Shown piece by piece: positions 8,210 through 17,187 of a stretch of DNA of 64,000 nt. The notes under the pieces were generated by a model. It ran no database searches. It was not told the origin of the DNA and saw nothing but the letters and a program-made list of their open reading frames with translations. A program made the translations under genes and the position numbers. How positions within the stretch are numbered: the first letter of the stretch is position 1; every line of letters begins with the position of its first letter. The DNA comes from Mucilaginibacter jinjuensis (GTDB taxonomy: Bacteria; Bacteroidota; Bacteroidia; Sphingobacteriales; Sphingobacteriaceae), in NCBI RefSeq assembly GCF_028596025.1, contig NZ_CP117167.1, forward strand, positions 4,960,001 through 5,024,000. Reading direction: 5' to 3'.

Positions 8210-9607
8210 CTAAAGATCCATTACTGCCTTTTTAAACTGATCGCCTCTGTCTTCATAATTCTTAAACAGGTCGAAACTGGCGCAAGCTGGTGACAACAAA
8301 ACGGTGTCGCCTTTTTTAGCTAAATGGTAGGCTACATAAACTGCCTCTTGTGCCGATTGTGTATCGATAATCTCGGTAACCATGCCTTTAAATGCCTGGT
8401 GGATACGTTGGTTTTCTTTACCCAGACACACAATTGCTTTTACTTTTTGCTTAACTAAGTCCTCGAGCATGGTATAGTCGTTGCCTTTATCAACGCCGCC
8501 CATAATCAGGATAATTTCTTTTGGTGTGCTCTCTAATGCAAACCAGGTTGAGTTAACGTTAGTGGCCTTAGAATCGTTAACGAAATTGATACCAGATATT
8601 TTGCCTACCTGCTCCAGCCTGTGTTCAATATTCTTGAAATCGCCCATACTTTCGCGTATAGTTGAATTTCTTAATTCGAGCACTTTTGACACAATACCTG
8701 AGGCCATAGAATTGTGAATGTTGTGCTTTCCCTGCAGAGCCAGTTCGTTGATCGACATAATAAATGTTTCTTGTAGTTGGTTAGTTTGTATAATGATGTT
8801 GTTTTCGGGGTCTAAATAAGCTCCCGGATTTTCTTTTTTTATAATTGAGAATGGCAATTGCTGCGCACCAAACGTGCGGCCTTCCATTCCTTTTATCGTT
8901 TCTGAATCATCAGCACAATAGATAAAATAATCTGCCGCCGTTTGATTTTGTGCTATGCGGAATTTTGAAGCCACATAATTCTCCATTTTGTAATCGTACC
9001 GGTCTAAATGATCGGGTGTGATGTTGAGCAATACTGCGATGTCAGCCTTAAACTCGTACATATCGTCCAGCATAAAGCTGCTGATCTCCAGCACATAGTA
9101 ATCGAACTGCTCGGTAGCCACCTGGTAGGCGAAGCTTTTACCAATATTACCAGCTAAACCCACATTTAAACCAGCTTTGCTCAGGATGTGATAAGTAAGG
9201 CTGGTTGTGGTAGTTTTACCATTCGAACCTGTAATACAGATCATCTTCGCATTGGTATAGCGGCTTGCAAACTCAATCTCCGAGATCACTGGTGTACCCT
9301 GCGCTCTCAGTTTCTTAACCATCGCGGCCTTCTCCGGTATACCCGGACTTTTTATCACCTCCGTTGCATTCAGAATCTCGCTTTCGGTGTGCTGCCCCTC
9401 TTCAAAGCGGATATTCCAATCCTGAAGCTGTTTTTTGTATTTATCGGCAATAGCACCCATGTCCGAAACAAACACATCAAAACCCTGCTGTTGGGCAAGA
9501 TATGCCGCCCCAACACCGCTTTCGCCTGCACCGAGAATGGCTAACCTCTCCCCAACCCTCTCCAAAGGAGAGGGAGCTTTAGTTGATATGTTATTCGCTT
9601 CGCTCAT
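8210..9607 (-). CDS. murD: UDP-MurNAc-L-alanine--D-glutamate ligase MurD
   Basis: Mur ligase adding D-Glu to UDP-MurNAc-L-Ala. The UDP-binding Rossmann start LAILGAGESGVGAAYLA, the P-loop ITGSNGKTTTTS and the C-terminal DKGNDY and SPACASFD motifs are present. The first 21 residues are odd. MurD normally starts a few residues before the Rossmann strand, but here the extension MSEANNISTKAPSPLERVGE is partly encoded by a palindromic repeat (9545-9576). The ATG at 9605-9607 is the only one upstream of the conserved core; an in-frame TTG within the repeat is possible but less likely. Confidence 0.96.
   Translation of the reverse strand: MSEANNISTKAPSPLERVGERLAILGAGESGVGAAYLAQQQGFDVFVSDMGAIADKYKKQLQDWNIRFEEGQHTESEILNATEVIKSPGIPEKAAMVKKLRAQGTPVISEIEFASRYTNAKMICITGSNGKTTTTSLTYHILSKAGLNVGLAGNIGKSFAYQVATEQFDYYVLEISSFMLDDMYEFKADIAVLLNITPDHLDRYDYKMENYVASKFRIAQNQTAADYFIYCADDSETIKGMEGRTFGAQQLPFSIIKKENPGAYLDPENNIIIQTNQLQETFIMSINELALQGKHNIHNSMASGIVSKVLELRNSTIRESMGDFKNIEHRLEQVGKISGINFVNDSKATNVNSTWFALESTPKEIILIMGGVDKGNDYTMLEDLVKQKVKAIVCLGKENQRIHQAFKGMVTEIIDTQSAQEAVYVAYHLAKKGDTVLLSPACASFDLFKNYEDRGDQFKKAVMDL
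9545..9576. repeat. Palindromic repeat inside the murD 5' end
   Basis: CCTCTCCCCAACCCTCTCC followed by AAAGGAGAGGGAG forms an imperfect palindrome of the same general type as the CCCCCTAACCCCCTAAAGGG element at 57491-57569. Here it lies inside a reading frame and encodes APSPLERVGER (residues 11-21 of MurD). It is probably a captured repeat element. Confidence 0.65.
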
Positions 9608-9623
9608 TTATCTTTTTAGTTTT

Positions 9624-9694
9624 CCGTAGAGACACAATACTTTGTGTCTCTCTTTCTATTTTGTACAGAGACACAAAGTATTGTGCCTCTACGG
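9624..9694. repeat. Family B palindrome, copy 1
   Basis: CCGTAGAGACACAATACTTT starts the left arm and its near-exact complement ends the right arm with GTGCCTCTACGG. Each arm is itself a palindrome (GAGACACAA...TTTGTGTCTC), so the DNA can form one long hairpin or two small ones. Located in the mraY-murD spacer. Other copies: 23587-23664, 24114-24185 and half-size 51175-51200. Confidence 0.85.
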
Positions 9695-9699
9695 TTAAT

Positions 9700-9735
9700 T
9701 GTCTTGTTTCTTGTCTCTCGATTCTTGACTCTCTT
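9700..9735 (-). repeat. Word-repeat stop-side arm after mraY
   Basis: Right after the mraY stop the mRNA reads AGAGAGTCAAGAATCGAGAG then ACAAGAAACAAGAC. The same word type (GGGAATCAGGAATCGGGAGT) follows the hemJ-like stop at 56918-56956 in the same polarity. Confidence 0.45.
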
Positions 9736-10977
9736 TTACCTTATTTTCAGCATCAACACCGTTATAATCGCCAGCATAATGCAGATAATCCAGAAGCGGG
9801 TAACAATTTTTGCTTCGTGGAAACCCTTTTTCTGATAATGGTGATGCAGTGGTGCCATCAGGAAAACCCTTCGGCCTTCGCCAAAACGTTTCTTGGTGAA
9901 CTTAAACCAGCCTACCTGGATGATCACCGAAAAATTCTCGACCACAAAAACACCGCACAGTATCGGCAGCAATAATTCCTTACGGATCATAATGGCAAAC
10001 ACTGCGATGATACCGCCGATTGCCAAACTACCTGTATCGCCCATAAACACCTGTGCCGGGTACGAGTTATACCACAGGAAACCCACACAAGCCCCAACAA
10101 ACGCACCGGCAAAAACCACCAGCTCTCCCGAATTAGGGATGTACATAATGTTGAGATAATCCGCTATCATCGTATTACCGGATACATAAGCCAGTATGGC
10201 CAGCGTAACCCCGATAATGGCCGAAGTACCCGTTGCCAAGCCATCGATACCATCAGTAATATTGGCCCCGTTTGATATAAAGGTGATAATGAAGATCACA
10301 AAGGCCAGAAACACCACCAGTGCGTATCCTTCGTAATTGTGACCGCCAAATTTTAACACCTTACCGTAATCAAACTCGTTGTTTTTATAGAACGGGATAG
10401 TGGTTTTGGTCGATTTAATATCCTGGGTGTAAACAGGGGTTTTGCCTTTCCAATGGAAATCAACCGGGGCATCATATTTAACCGGAAGTTTTACTTCCTG
10501 GCGGATGATGATGTCCGTATGGAAATACATTGTCCACCCGATGATAATTGCTAAACCAACCTGACCAATAATTTTAAACCTGCCCGCTAATCCTTCTTTA
10601 TTCTTTTTAAATACTTTAATATAATCGTCCAAGAAACCGATAGCGCCTAACCAAACAGTGGTAATCAGCATCAGTATCACATAGATATTTCCCAGCTTAG
10701 CGAACAGCAAAGTGGGGATCAGGATGCCCAGCAAAATGATGATACCACCCATTGTTGGTGTACCTTGCTTTTGCATCTGGCCTTCCAGACCCAGGTTTCT
10801 AACTGTTTCACCTACCTGTTTGTAGCGGATATAGTCAATCAATCTCCTACCCCAAACCGTAGTTACGATAAGCGACGTAATAACTGCCAGTGCCATCCTA
10901 AACGTGATGTACTGAAACAGCCCCGAGCCGGGAAAACTGTAGTTTTTATCTAAATAGCTAAACAGATAATATAACAT
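9736..10977 (-). CDS. mraY: Phospho-MurNAc-pentapeptide transferase MraY
   Basis: Integral membrane enzyme that transfers phospho-MurNAc-pentapeptide to undecaprenyl phosphate to give lipid I. About ten transmembrane segments are seen. Family motifs include the FLDDYIKV Asp pair, NITDGIDGLATG, FMGDTGSLAIGG and the C-terminal APLHHHYQKKGF histidine motif. At 413 aa it is longer than the enterobacterial enzyme (about 360) because of a periplasmic or cytoplasmic insert around residues 155-210, common in Bacteroidota. Lies between murE and murD. Confidence 0.97.
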   Translation of the reverse strand: MLYYLFSYLDKNYSFPGSGLFQYITFRMALAVITSLIVTTVWGRRLIDYIRYKQVGETVRNLGLEGQMQKQGTPTMGGIIILLGILIPTLLFAKLGNIYVILMLITTVWLGAIGFLDDYIKVFKKNKEGLAGRFKIIGQVGLAIIIGWTMYFHTDIIIRQEVKLPVKYDAPVDFHWKGKTPVYTQDIKSTKTTIPFYKNNEFDYGKVLKFGGHNYEGYALVVFLAFVIFIITFISNGANITDGIDGLATGTSAIIGVTLAILAYVSGNTMIADYLNIMYIPNSGELVVFAGAFVGACVGFLWYNSYPAQVFMGDTGSLAIGGIIAVFAIMIRKELLLPILCGVFVVENFSVIIQVGWFKFTKKRFGEGRRVFLMAPLHHHYQKKGFHEAKIVTRFWIICIMLAIITVLMLKIR

Positions 10978-11008
10978 GCTCTTCTCTTTGTGGCAGTGTG
11001 CTGATATC

Positions 11009-12469
11009 TTAGCTTACCGTTTTAAATTGTTCAATTAATTCTTCTTTGTCGTCGAAATGGCTTTTCACGCCCTTCACGTCTTGATACTTCTCGTGCCCCT
11101 TTCCTGCCAGTAGGATAATATCTCCCGGCTGCGCCAGGTGCACTGCCGTTTTAATAGCTTCTCTCCTATCTACAATACTGATGGTTTTCCTTTGGTTAGA
11201 AGGATCAACTCCGGCTTCCATATCCTTGATAATCTGCGCCGGGTCTTCAGAGCGTGGGTTATCAGAGGTAAGGATCACCTTATCGCTCCAGTCGCAGGCA
11301 ACTTTGGCCATTACCGGGCGTTTGGTTTTATCCCTGTCGCCACCGCAACCGATGATGGTAATTACCTTTTCGGTTCCTTTGCGGATATCTTTAATGGTAC
11401 TTAACACATTCTGCACCGCATCAGGGGTGTGCGCATAATCCACAATACCTATGATGCGGTTAGGTGAAATCACGTAATCAAATCTTCCTTCTGCACCCGA
11501 TAGTTTGCTCAGGCTGGTTAACACCTTGGCTTTATCCTGATCGAGCAGCATGGCAGCTCCATAAACCGCAAGCAGGTTATAGGCGTTAAACATGCCAACC
11601 ATTTTAAACCAAACTTCTTCGCCATCTATATTCAGCAGCAAGCCGGTAAACTGATCTTCCAATACCTTTACCTTAAAATCGGCCATGCTTTTAAGAGCGT
11701 AGCTTTTTTTGTAGGCTTTGGTATTTTGCAGCATTACGTTACCATTACGGTCGTCGATGTTGGTTAGTGCGAAAGCATTTTTAGGCAAACCATCAAAGAA
11801 TGCCTTCTTGGCTTTCAGGTAGTTTTCAAATGTTTTATGATAGTCTAAATGATCGTGCGTTAGGTTGGTGAAGATCCCTCCCGAAAACTGCAGACCTTCT
11901 ATTCTATGTTGTGCAACCGCGTGCGAGCTTACTTCCATAAAGGCGTAATCGCAGCCGGCATTTACCATATCATTCAATAACCCATTCAAAGCAACCGGAT
12001 CGGGCGTGGTATGGGTTGATGGTATAATTTTTCCGTTGATCTTATTTTCAACAGTCGAGATCAACCCGCATTTATAACCCAGATCTGTAAACAACTGATA
12101 CAATAGCGTAGCAACCGTAGTTTTACCATTAGTACCGGTTACACCAACCAGCTTTAATTTAGCCGATGGTTTATCATAAAAATTAGAAGCCAGTATACCC
12201 AGTGCCGCTGCCGAATTACCAACCATCAGGAAAGCAACTTCGCCAGCCGTGTGGCCGGGTAAATCTTCGCATACAATAGCAACAGCGCCGTCTTTAATAG
12301 CCTGTTCAATATAAATGTGCCCGTCTATCTGTGTACCTTTAACGGCAACAAACAAAGTACCCGGCTTTACCTGGCGCGAATCGGCCGTAATGGAAGTAAT
12401 TTCCACATCGGCACTGCCTTGCAATTCGGTGAAGGTTATGCCATCTAATATTTTACTCAGGTACCTCAT
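11009..12469 (-). CDS. murE: MurE, meso-diaminopimelate-adding ligase
   Basis: Mur ligase adding the third peptide residue. The P-loop GVTGTNGKTTVATLL is intact. The substrate motif DNPRSEDP is the signature associated with meso-diaminopimelate rather than lysine, so the peptidoglycan is probably A1-gamma type. Length 486 aa is normal. The ATG overlaps the ftsI stop by 4 nt (12466-12469), which suggests translational coupling. Confidence 0.96.
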   Translation of the reverse strand: MRYLSKILDGITFTELQGSADVEITSITADSRQVKPGTLFVAVKGTQIDGHIYIEQAIKDGAVAIVCEDLPGHTAGEVAFLMVGNSAAALGILASNFYDKPSAKLKLVGVTGTNGKTTVATLLYQLFTDLGYKCGLISTVENKINGKIIPSTHTTPDPVALNGLLNDMVNAGCDYAFMEVSSHAVAQHRIEGLQFSGGIFTNLTHDHLDYHKTFENYLKAKKAFFDGLPKNAFALTNIDDRNGNVMLQNTKAYKKSYALKSMADFKVKVLEDQFTGLLLNIDGEEVWFKMVGMFNAYNLLAVYGAAMLLDQDKAKVLTSLSKLSGAEGRFDYVISPNRIIGIVDYAHTPDAVQNVLSTIKDIRKGTEKVITIIGCGGDRDKTKRPVMAKVACDWSDKVILTSDNPRSEDPAQIIKDMEAGVDPSNQRKTISIVDRREAIKTAVHLAQPGDIILLAGKGHEKYQDVKGVKSHFDDKEELIEQFKTVS

Positions 12470-14556
12470 TCCAGTTCTATTGATATTTTAGATCCCTTGG
12501 GTATTATACTTCCACCGGTTACAGATTGCGTTTTCACCAATCCGCTTCCGTGTACTGCTACTTTATAACCTGCGTTGCCCAGTACATACAGCGCATCGCT
12601 TAAATCCATACCTGTTACACTCGGTACGGTTAACACTTTCTTTTTAGCCAGCTGGCCCATCGGGCGATCGCTGGTGTCCGATTCAAAATCGCCGCTATCT
12701 GCCTTCGGGTTTCCTTTTACACCCAGCTTGCCGTAAACTTGCTGTAAAGCTTTGGCATCACCTGCTTTAACAGTAGGCTTGGTAGTGCTGGCAAACCTAA
12801 CCGGTGGTTGTTGGTTCATTTCCAAATCGCTCGAGAAAACCTTATCAGCAATTTCCTTGAAAACCGGTCCCGCTACCGCGGCACCATAGTAACCGTTCTT
12901 AGGGTCGTTAATAACCACTATTAATGAATATTTAGGCTTATCTGCCGGAAAATATCCGCAGAAAGAAGCCTGGTATTGTTTCTTAGCCTTATAACCTTTA
13001 TTGCCATCGGCCACCTGTGCAGTACCGCTTTTTGCAGCAACTTTATACAACGGGCTGTAAGCTACTTTACCGGTACCATTAAGTACCACACTTTCTAACA
13101 TGCCTTGCATTTTATGCAACGTTACATCAGAACACATTTTCTCGTTAGTTACACGGGTTTGAAAATGCTCTACCGTGTTGCCTAAACGGCGAATTTCTTT
13201 CACAAAAATTGGCGTTACGTATTTGCCGTTGTTTGCAATGGCATTATAAAACGACAACATTTTCAGCGGTGTTAGTTGCATCTCATAGCCATAAGCCATT
13301 TGCGGCAGCGTCAAATTCTTGTTCCAACTCCTGTTCTTAGGGTTCTTAACAACCGGCTGTGCTTCACCGGGAATTTGCAAGCCCATTTTTTCATTTAGGT
13401 GCCAGGCGTATAAGTGGTTGGTAAACTGTGCCTGGTTATCGTGGTAAGCATTGTTTACCAAATAGGCAACCGCCGCGTTAGATGATTCTTCGAACGCCCG
13501 TTGAACTGAGACAACCCCAATACTACCGTGCGAATCTGTAATCACTTTACCCGGAACAGAATATGTACCTGTGTTAACACGTGTACTGGTATCAACCTTA
13601 TGATCTTCCAGCAAAGCCATGTACGAGGCTACTTTAAAAGTAGAACCCGGATCCTGGTTACCTGCGATGGCGTAGTTAAACTGCTCTTTATATTCGCCCG
13701 GGGCAATCTTGTTAAAGTTGGCCACTGCGCGAACTTCGCCGGTTTGTACTTCCATTAAAATGGCGGCACCATGATCGGCATCGCTTTTAATCATTTGTTT
13801 TTCCAATGCGCTTTGTACCACATCCTGGTAGTTGATGTCAATGGTCGACATAATATCTGCGCCATCTTTTGATGAAATCTCATCCTCCGTATTCACCGGC
13901 ATCCAAACACCGCCCGCTATACGCTGCATCAAACGCTGACCGCTTTCGCCATCAATATAATTGGCGTAAGCACCTTCAAGGCCTACACCATTTTTAACGT
14001 TCTCGTTTTTGTAACCGATGGTACGCATAGCCAAAGTGCGGAAAGGCATAATCCTTCGGTTCTTTTGCACGATGATTAAGCCGCCTTTATATTTACCCAT
14101 ATTGAAAATGGGGAACTGGCGAATTTTCTTCAACTCCTGGTAACCTACCTTACGACGGATCAGCTGGTAACGCGCGCTATCCTTACGGGCATCACGCAAT
14201 ATCATCGAATATTCTTTGGCAGATCTGTCGCCAAAAAACTGAGACATTTTCAGGGCCAGCGAATCAACCTTGGCGTAAAATATTTTATCGTCAGCAATAC
14301 CACCAGCCAACATATCCATGTGCAGCTCATACTCGGGCACCGAGGTGGCCAGCAAACTGCCATCAACCGCGAAAATATTACCGCGGGCTGCATCTACAGT
14401 CATATAACGGGTAGACAAGGTTTGCGCCATTGCTGCCCATTTTTTACCCTGTTTAAACTGCACATTGAAAAGCTGTAATACCACAGCCAGCGCAAACAGC
14501 AAAATGAGCCCAAAAGCCAGGTACACCCTTAATAATATATTGGTTCTGATACTCAT
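12466..14556 (-). CDS. ftsI: Septal transpeptidase FtsI (PBP) with PASTA domain
   Basis: Class B penicillin-binding protein that cross-links septal peptidoglycan. One N-terminal membrane helix (about residues 10-30) is followed by the dimerisation domain. The transpeptidase domain has STFK (S305-K308, active serine 305), SSN (358-360) and KSGT (509-512). The C-terminus (about 635-696) forms a single PASTA domain with VPSVTGMDLSDALYVLGNAG. PASTA on the division PBP is common in Bacteroidota and Firmicutes but absent from E. coli FtsI. It overlaps ftsL by 4 nt upstream and murE by 4 nt downstream. Confidence 0.95.
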   Translation of the reverse strand: MSIRTNILLRVYLAFGLILLFALAVVLQLFNVQFKQGKKWAAMAQTLSTRYMTVDAARGNIFAVDGSLLATSVPEYELHMDMLAGGIADDKIFYAKVDSLALKMSQFFGDRSAKEYSMILRDARKDSARYQLIRRKVGYQELKKIRQFPIFNMGKYKGGLIIVQKNRRIMPFRTLAMRTIGYKNENVKNGVGLEGAYANYIDGESGQRLMQRIAGGVWMPVNTEDEISSKDGADIMSTIDINYQDVVQSALEKQMIKSDADHGAAILMEVQTGEVRAVANFNKIAPGEYKEQFNYAIAGNQDPGSTFKVASYMALLEDHKVDTSTRVNTGTYSVPGKVITDSHGSIGVVSVQRAFEESSNAAVAYLVNNAYHDNQAQFTNHLYAWHLNEKMGLQIPGEAQPVVKNPKNRSWNKNLTLPQMAYGYEMQLTPLKMLSFYNAIANNGKYVTPIFVKEIRRLGNTVEHFQTRVTNEKMCSDVTLHKMQGMLESVVLNGTGKVAYSPLYKVAAKSGTAQVADGNKGYKAKKQYQASFCGYFPADKPKYSLIVVINDPKNGYYGAAVAGPVFKEIADKVFSSDLEMNQQPPVRFASTTKPTVKAGDAKALQQVYGKLGVKGNPKADSGDFESDTSDRPMGQLAKKKVLTVPSVTGMDLSDALYVLGNAGYKVAVHGSGLVKTQSVTGGSIIPKGSKISIELE

Positions 14557-14954
14557 TTATCACCCTCCTCTTTCACTACTATCTTCTGCGGCGGATCTAA
14601 TGATACCCTCACTCCTAATGTATCGGCACGTTTGGCAACCTCTGTAAGCGTGCTTTTAAAGGCCAGCTCGGCTTTGGTGCTTTTATAATCCCAGCTTAAT
14701 TCTTTTACTTCTTTGCTATACTTATCTATATCACGTAAATACGTCTCGGCCAAATGCCTGTTAGCGATATAGATCATGGCCAGAAACGACAAAAACAGGA
14801 TAAACGGGAGCGCGCGGGTAGCATCATCCGGAGAGATGAAACCCTTGCGTAAAAACAAAGCAAAAAAGTTTTCGGGCTTTTGCACCTTAGGCGCTTCGGC
14901 CACAACTTCTTGTTCGTTTTCTTCTTCGGCTATATCTGCAATTAAACGGTTCAT
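14553..14954 (-). CDS. ftsL: FtsL-like division protein
   Basis: Small bitopic protein of 133 aa. It has an acidic cytoplasmic start of about 40 residues, one membrane helix (ALPFILFLSFLAMIYIA, about 48-64) and a periplasmic segment with heptad-like spacing that ends in VRVSLDPPQKI. FtsL is poorly conserved in sequence, so the call rests on position between rsmH and ftsI, size and topology. It overlaps both neighbours by 4 nt. Confidence 0.85.
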   Translation of the reverse strand: MNRLIADIAEEENEQEVVAEAPKVQKPENFFALFLRKGFISPDDATRALPFILFLSFLAMIYIANRHLAETYLRDIDKYSKEVKELSWDYKSTKAELAFKSTLTEVAKRADTLGVRVSLDPPQKIVVKEEGDK

Positions 14955-15856
14955 TTCTTTACAGCTATCCTTAATTTGGCACTACGCGCCCTGTTATTTT
15001 GTTTAATCTCGTCCTCGGTTGCTGTAATAGCTCCACGACTTACAGCCACCAGCGGGCGATCATCATTTCCGTATATATCTTTCTCCAATTCTCCGCTGAA
15101 TTTTCCTTTGGCGATGAAGTTTTTAACCAACCGGTCTTCCAGTGAGTGATATGACATCACTACCAATCTGCCACCCGGTTTCAGGATTTCTGCTGCCTGG
15201 AATAAAAATTCCTTCAGCGCTTCCAGTTCCTGGTTAACCTCAATCCTTAGCGCCTGGAAAACCTGCGCCAGGTATTTATTTTCTTTACCACGAGGAATCA
15301 ATCCAGCGATGGCATTTTTTAAATCTGCAATCGTATCAATCGAACCATTTAACCTTGCGGTTACTACCGTACGCGCCAGTGATTTTGCATTTTGGATTTC
15401 CCCATAAATGCCAAAAATTCTGTGGAGGTCGGCTTCAGCATACGTATTAACTACTTGTTTTGCCGTTAAATCGCCCGACTGGTTCATACGCATATCCAGC
15501 TCGGCATCAAAACGGATTGAGAAACCACGATCGGCCTGATCAAACTGGTACGATGAAACACCCAGATCGGCCAGGATCCCATCAACCGGGATAACCCCAT
15601 GTAAACGGGCGAAATTTTTGAGGTAACGGAAGTTCTGATCCACAAAAATGAAACGGTCGTCAGCTATCATATTTTGCTGCGCATCCGCATCCTGATCAAA
15701 AGCAACCAGTGTACCTTTCTCGCCCAGATGTTTCATAATCTCGCGCGAATGGCCGCCACCGCCAAAAGTCACATCTACATAAGTACCGTTAGGTTTAATC
15801 TCTAAACCCTCAATACATTCGGCCAACATTACTGGAGTATGGTAAGTGTTATCCAT
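14951..15856 (-). CDS. rsmH: 16S rRNA (cytosine1402-N4)-methyltransferase RsmH (MraW)
   Basis: SAM-dependent methyltransferase acting on C1402 in the ribosomal decoding centre, a standard member of this cluster. The N-terminal HTPVMLAECIEGL, the SAM motif VDVTFGGGGHSREI and the C-terminal PGGRLVVMSYHSLEDRLVK are diagnostic. The ATG at 15854-15856 is preferred over the GTG one codon upstream. It overlaps the mraZ stop by 8 nt. Confidence 0.96.
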   Translation of the reverse strand: MDNTYHTPVMLAECIEGLEIKPNGTYVDVTFGGGGHSREIMKHLGEKGTLVAFDQDADAQQNMIADDRFIFVDQNFRYLKNFARLHGVIPVDGILADLGVSSYQFDQADRGFSIRFDAELDMRMNQSGDLTAKQVVNTYAEADLHRIFGIYGEIQNAKSLARTVVTARLNGSIDTIADLKNAIAGLIPRGKENKYLAQVFQALRIEVNQELEALKEFLFQAAEILKPGGRLVVMSYHSLEDRLVKNFIAKGKFSGELEKDIYGNDDRPLVAVSRGAITATEDEIKQNNRARSAKLRIAVKK

Positions 15857-16313
15857 CACTCCTCCTTCCTAAGCCACCCATTACCTCTTCGGCCAGGTTA
15901 GCAAAGTTCTCAGGCTCGCTATCCATCTGGGCATCATAGGCTTTTTGATCCCAAACCTCTATTTTATTCAGTTGGCAAGCCAGCACTACATCATTACCGA
16001 TACCAGCATATTCCAACAGCGCTTTTGGCAGCAAAATGCGACCATTGGCATCTAATGATAATTCTGTAGCGCCGCGCGTAAAATATCTTATAAATTCGCG
16101 GGTTCTTTTCTCGTACTGATTAAGCTTCGCCAGATCTTCAATGATCAGATTCCACTCTTTTCGGGTATAGATAACCAGGTGCTTTTCAAAGCCACGGTTG
16201 ATCACAAGGCCCTCTGCCTCAGCTTCCGGAAGCTGACGTTTGAGGCCAGTGGGGATCATCATCCGTCCTTTGGCATCCAGTTTACACTCAAATTCTCCTA
16301 AAAAGTGAGACAT
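15849..16313 (-). CDS. mraZ: Transcriptional regulator MraZ
   Basis: AbrB-like double-psi-barrel DNA-binding protein that represses the division cluster in organisms where it has been tested. Two tandem MraZ repeats are visible: GEFECKLDAKGRMMIPTGLK near the N-terminus and ATELSLDANGRILLPKALL near residue 85. Length 154 aa is typical. It is the promoter-proximal gene of the cluster, and its probable operator lies 45-75 nt upstream. Confidence 0.96.
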   Translation of the reverse strand: MSHFLGEFECKLDAKGRMMIPTGLKRQLPEAEAEGLVINRGFEKHLVIYTRKEWNLIIEDLAKLNQYEKRTREFIRYFTRGATELSLDANGRILLPKALLEYAGIGNDVVLACQLNKIEVWDQKAYDAQMDSEPENFANLAEEVMGGLGRRSDG

Positions 16314-16357
16314 CTATACAGTTATGGTAAAATTCCAACGTAAAAGTAACACGTATG

Positions 16358-16386
16358 TTCCACTTTATACCACTTTTTCCCACAAA
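16358..16386 (-). promoter_or_regulatory. MraZ operator: three direct boxes at 10-bp spacing
   Basis: On the minus strand three GTGG-centred boxes repeat every 10 bp: TTTGTGG (16380-16386), AAAGTGG (16370-16376) and AAAGTGG (16360-16366). MraZ is known to bind direct repeats with a TGGG or AAAGTG core at helical-turn spacing upstream of mraZ. Position and spacing here fit autoregulation of the whole cluster. The exact promoter elements were not resolved. Confidence 0.8.
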
Positions 16387-16408
16387 AAGTTTTTAACAAT
16401 TTTAACTT

Positions 16409-16447
16409 AAACAACAAAGCCTGGCTTGCGGCCGGGCTTTGTTGTTT
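16409..16447 (-). terminator. Terminator of the outer-membrane barrel gene
   Basis: Arms AAACAACAAAGCCTGGC (16409-16425) and GCCGGGCTTTGTTGTTT (16431-16447) pair with one mismatch around a 5-nt loop. It lies 35 nt past the stop of the gene at 16483 and insulates it from the mraZ promoter. Confidence 0.8.
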
Positions 16448-16482
16448 ATAAGTGTTTAATTTGCTTTAAATTATGGATTGAC

Positions 16483-17070
16483 TTACCTCAGCAGTGGCTT
16501 TCCAAAGTCGAAATAGATGGCCGCCCTCAGTCCCACATAAGGTGTGATGCCGTGACCACTTGCGGGCTGAATATAAACCACATTGGAGTAACCTGTAAAC
16601 TCGAATTTAAGATGCTCATCAACCGGCAAAGAGAGCCCTGCACCGCCCGATAAACCGAGCCCCACATTAATAAGATCCTCATTACCACCAGCCGCGTAAA
16701 CCAGTGCGCCGCCTTTTACAAAAAAACAGTTATTGAGATAATATTTAGCATCGACACCTGCATTAATCAGGTCTACATTCTGGATCCTGCCCTGGTGGTA
16801 ACCACCGCTTGCATCGGGTGCCGTAGTGTTAAAACGCAGGTTGCCTTTCAGGTTATCATAACCAATATATGGTGAAAGGGCCAGTTTGTTGCTGAGCGCA
16901 ATACTACCCAATAATTGCCAACCGGCACCGGCACTATAATCGCCAGAAAAAGGCTTATTAAAACCATAGGAAAATCCAATTCCGCTACGAGCCTGACTAT
17001 AGCTGCTTTTTACCCCTAAAATTATTAAACAACAGGCCAATGAAAGCCTGGTTAGAGAATTGTTTTTCAT
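16483..17070 (-). CDS. Putative outer membrane beta-barrel protein
   Basis: 195 aa with a signal peptide (hydrophobic LSLACCLIILGV, probable cleavage after SSYSQA). The mature part alternates short amphipathic strands and ends in an aromatic-rich strand (YVGLRAAIYFDFG), as expected of a small 8-strand outer-membrane barrel. No enzymatic motif is seen. It is a monocistronic unit with its own terminator, reading toward the division cluster. Function unknown. Confidence 0.7.
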   Translation of the reverse strand: MKNNSLTRLSLACCLIILGVKSSYSQARSGIGFSYGFNKPFSGDYSAGAGWQLLGSIALSNKLALSPYIGYDNLKGNLRFNTTAPDASGGYHQGRIQNVDLINAGVDAKYYLNNCFFVKGGALVYAAGGNEDLINVGLGLSGGAGLSLPVDEHLKFEFTGYSNVVYIQPASGHGITPYVGLRAAIYFDFGKPLLR

Positions 17071-17187
17071 GATGTGTAAAGAGGGGCATCGGCAATAAAT
17101 ATAGTTATAGCAACATATATTTATACATCAGGACAAGAAAATCATTTAAATAAAGCTAATATCTCCGATAAATAAACATATTTGCTT

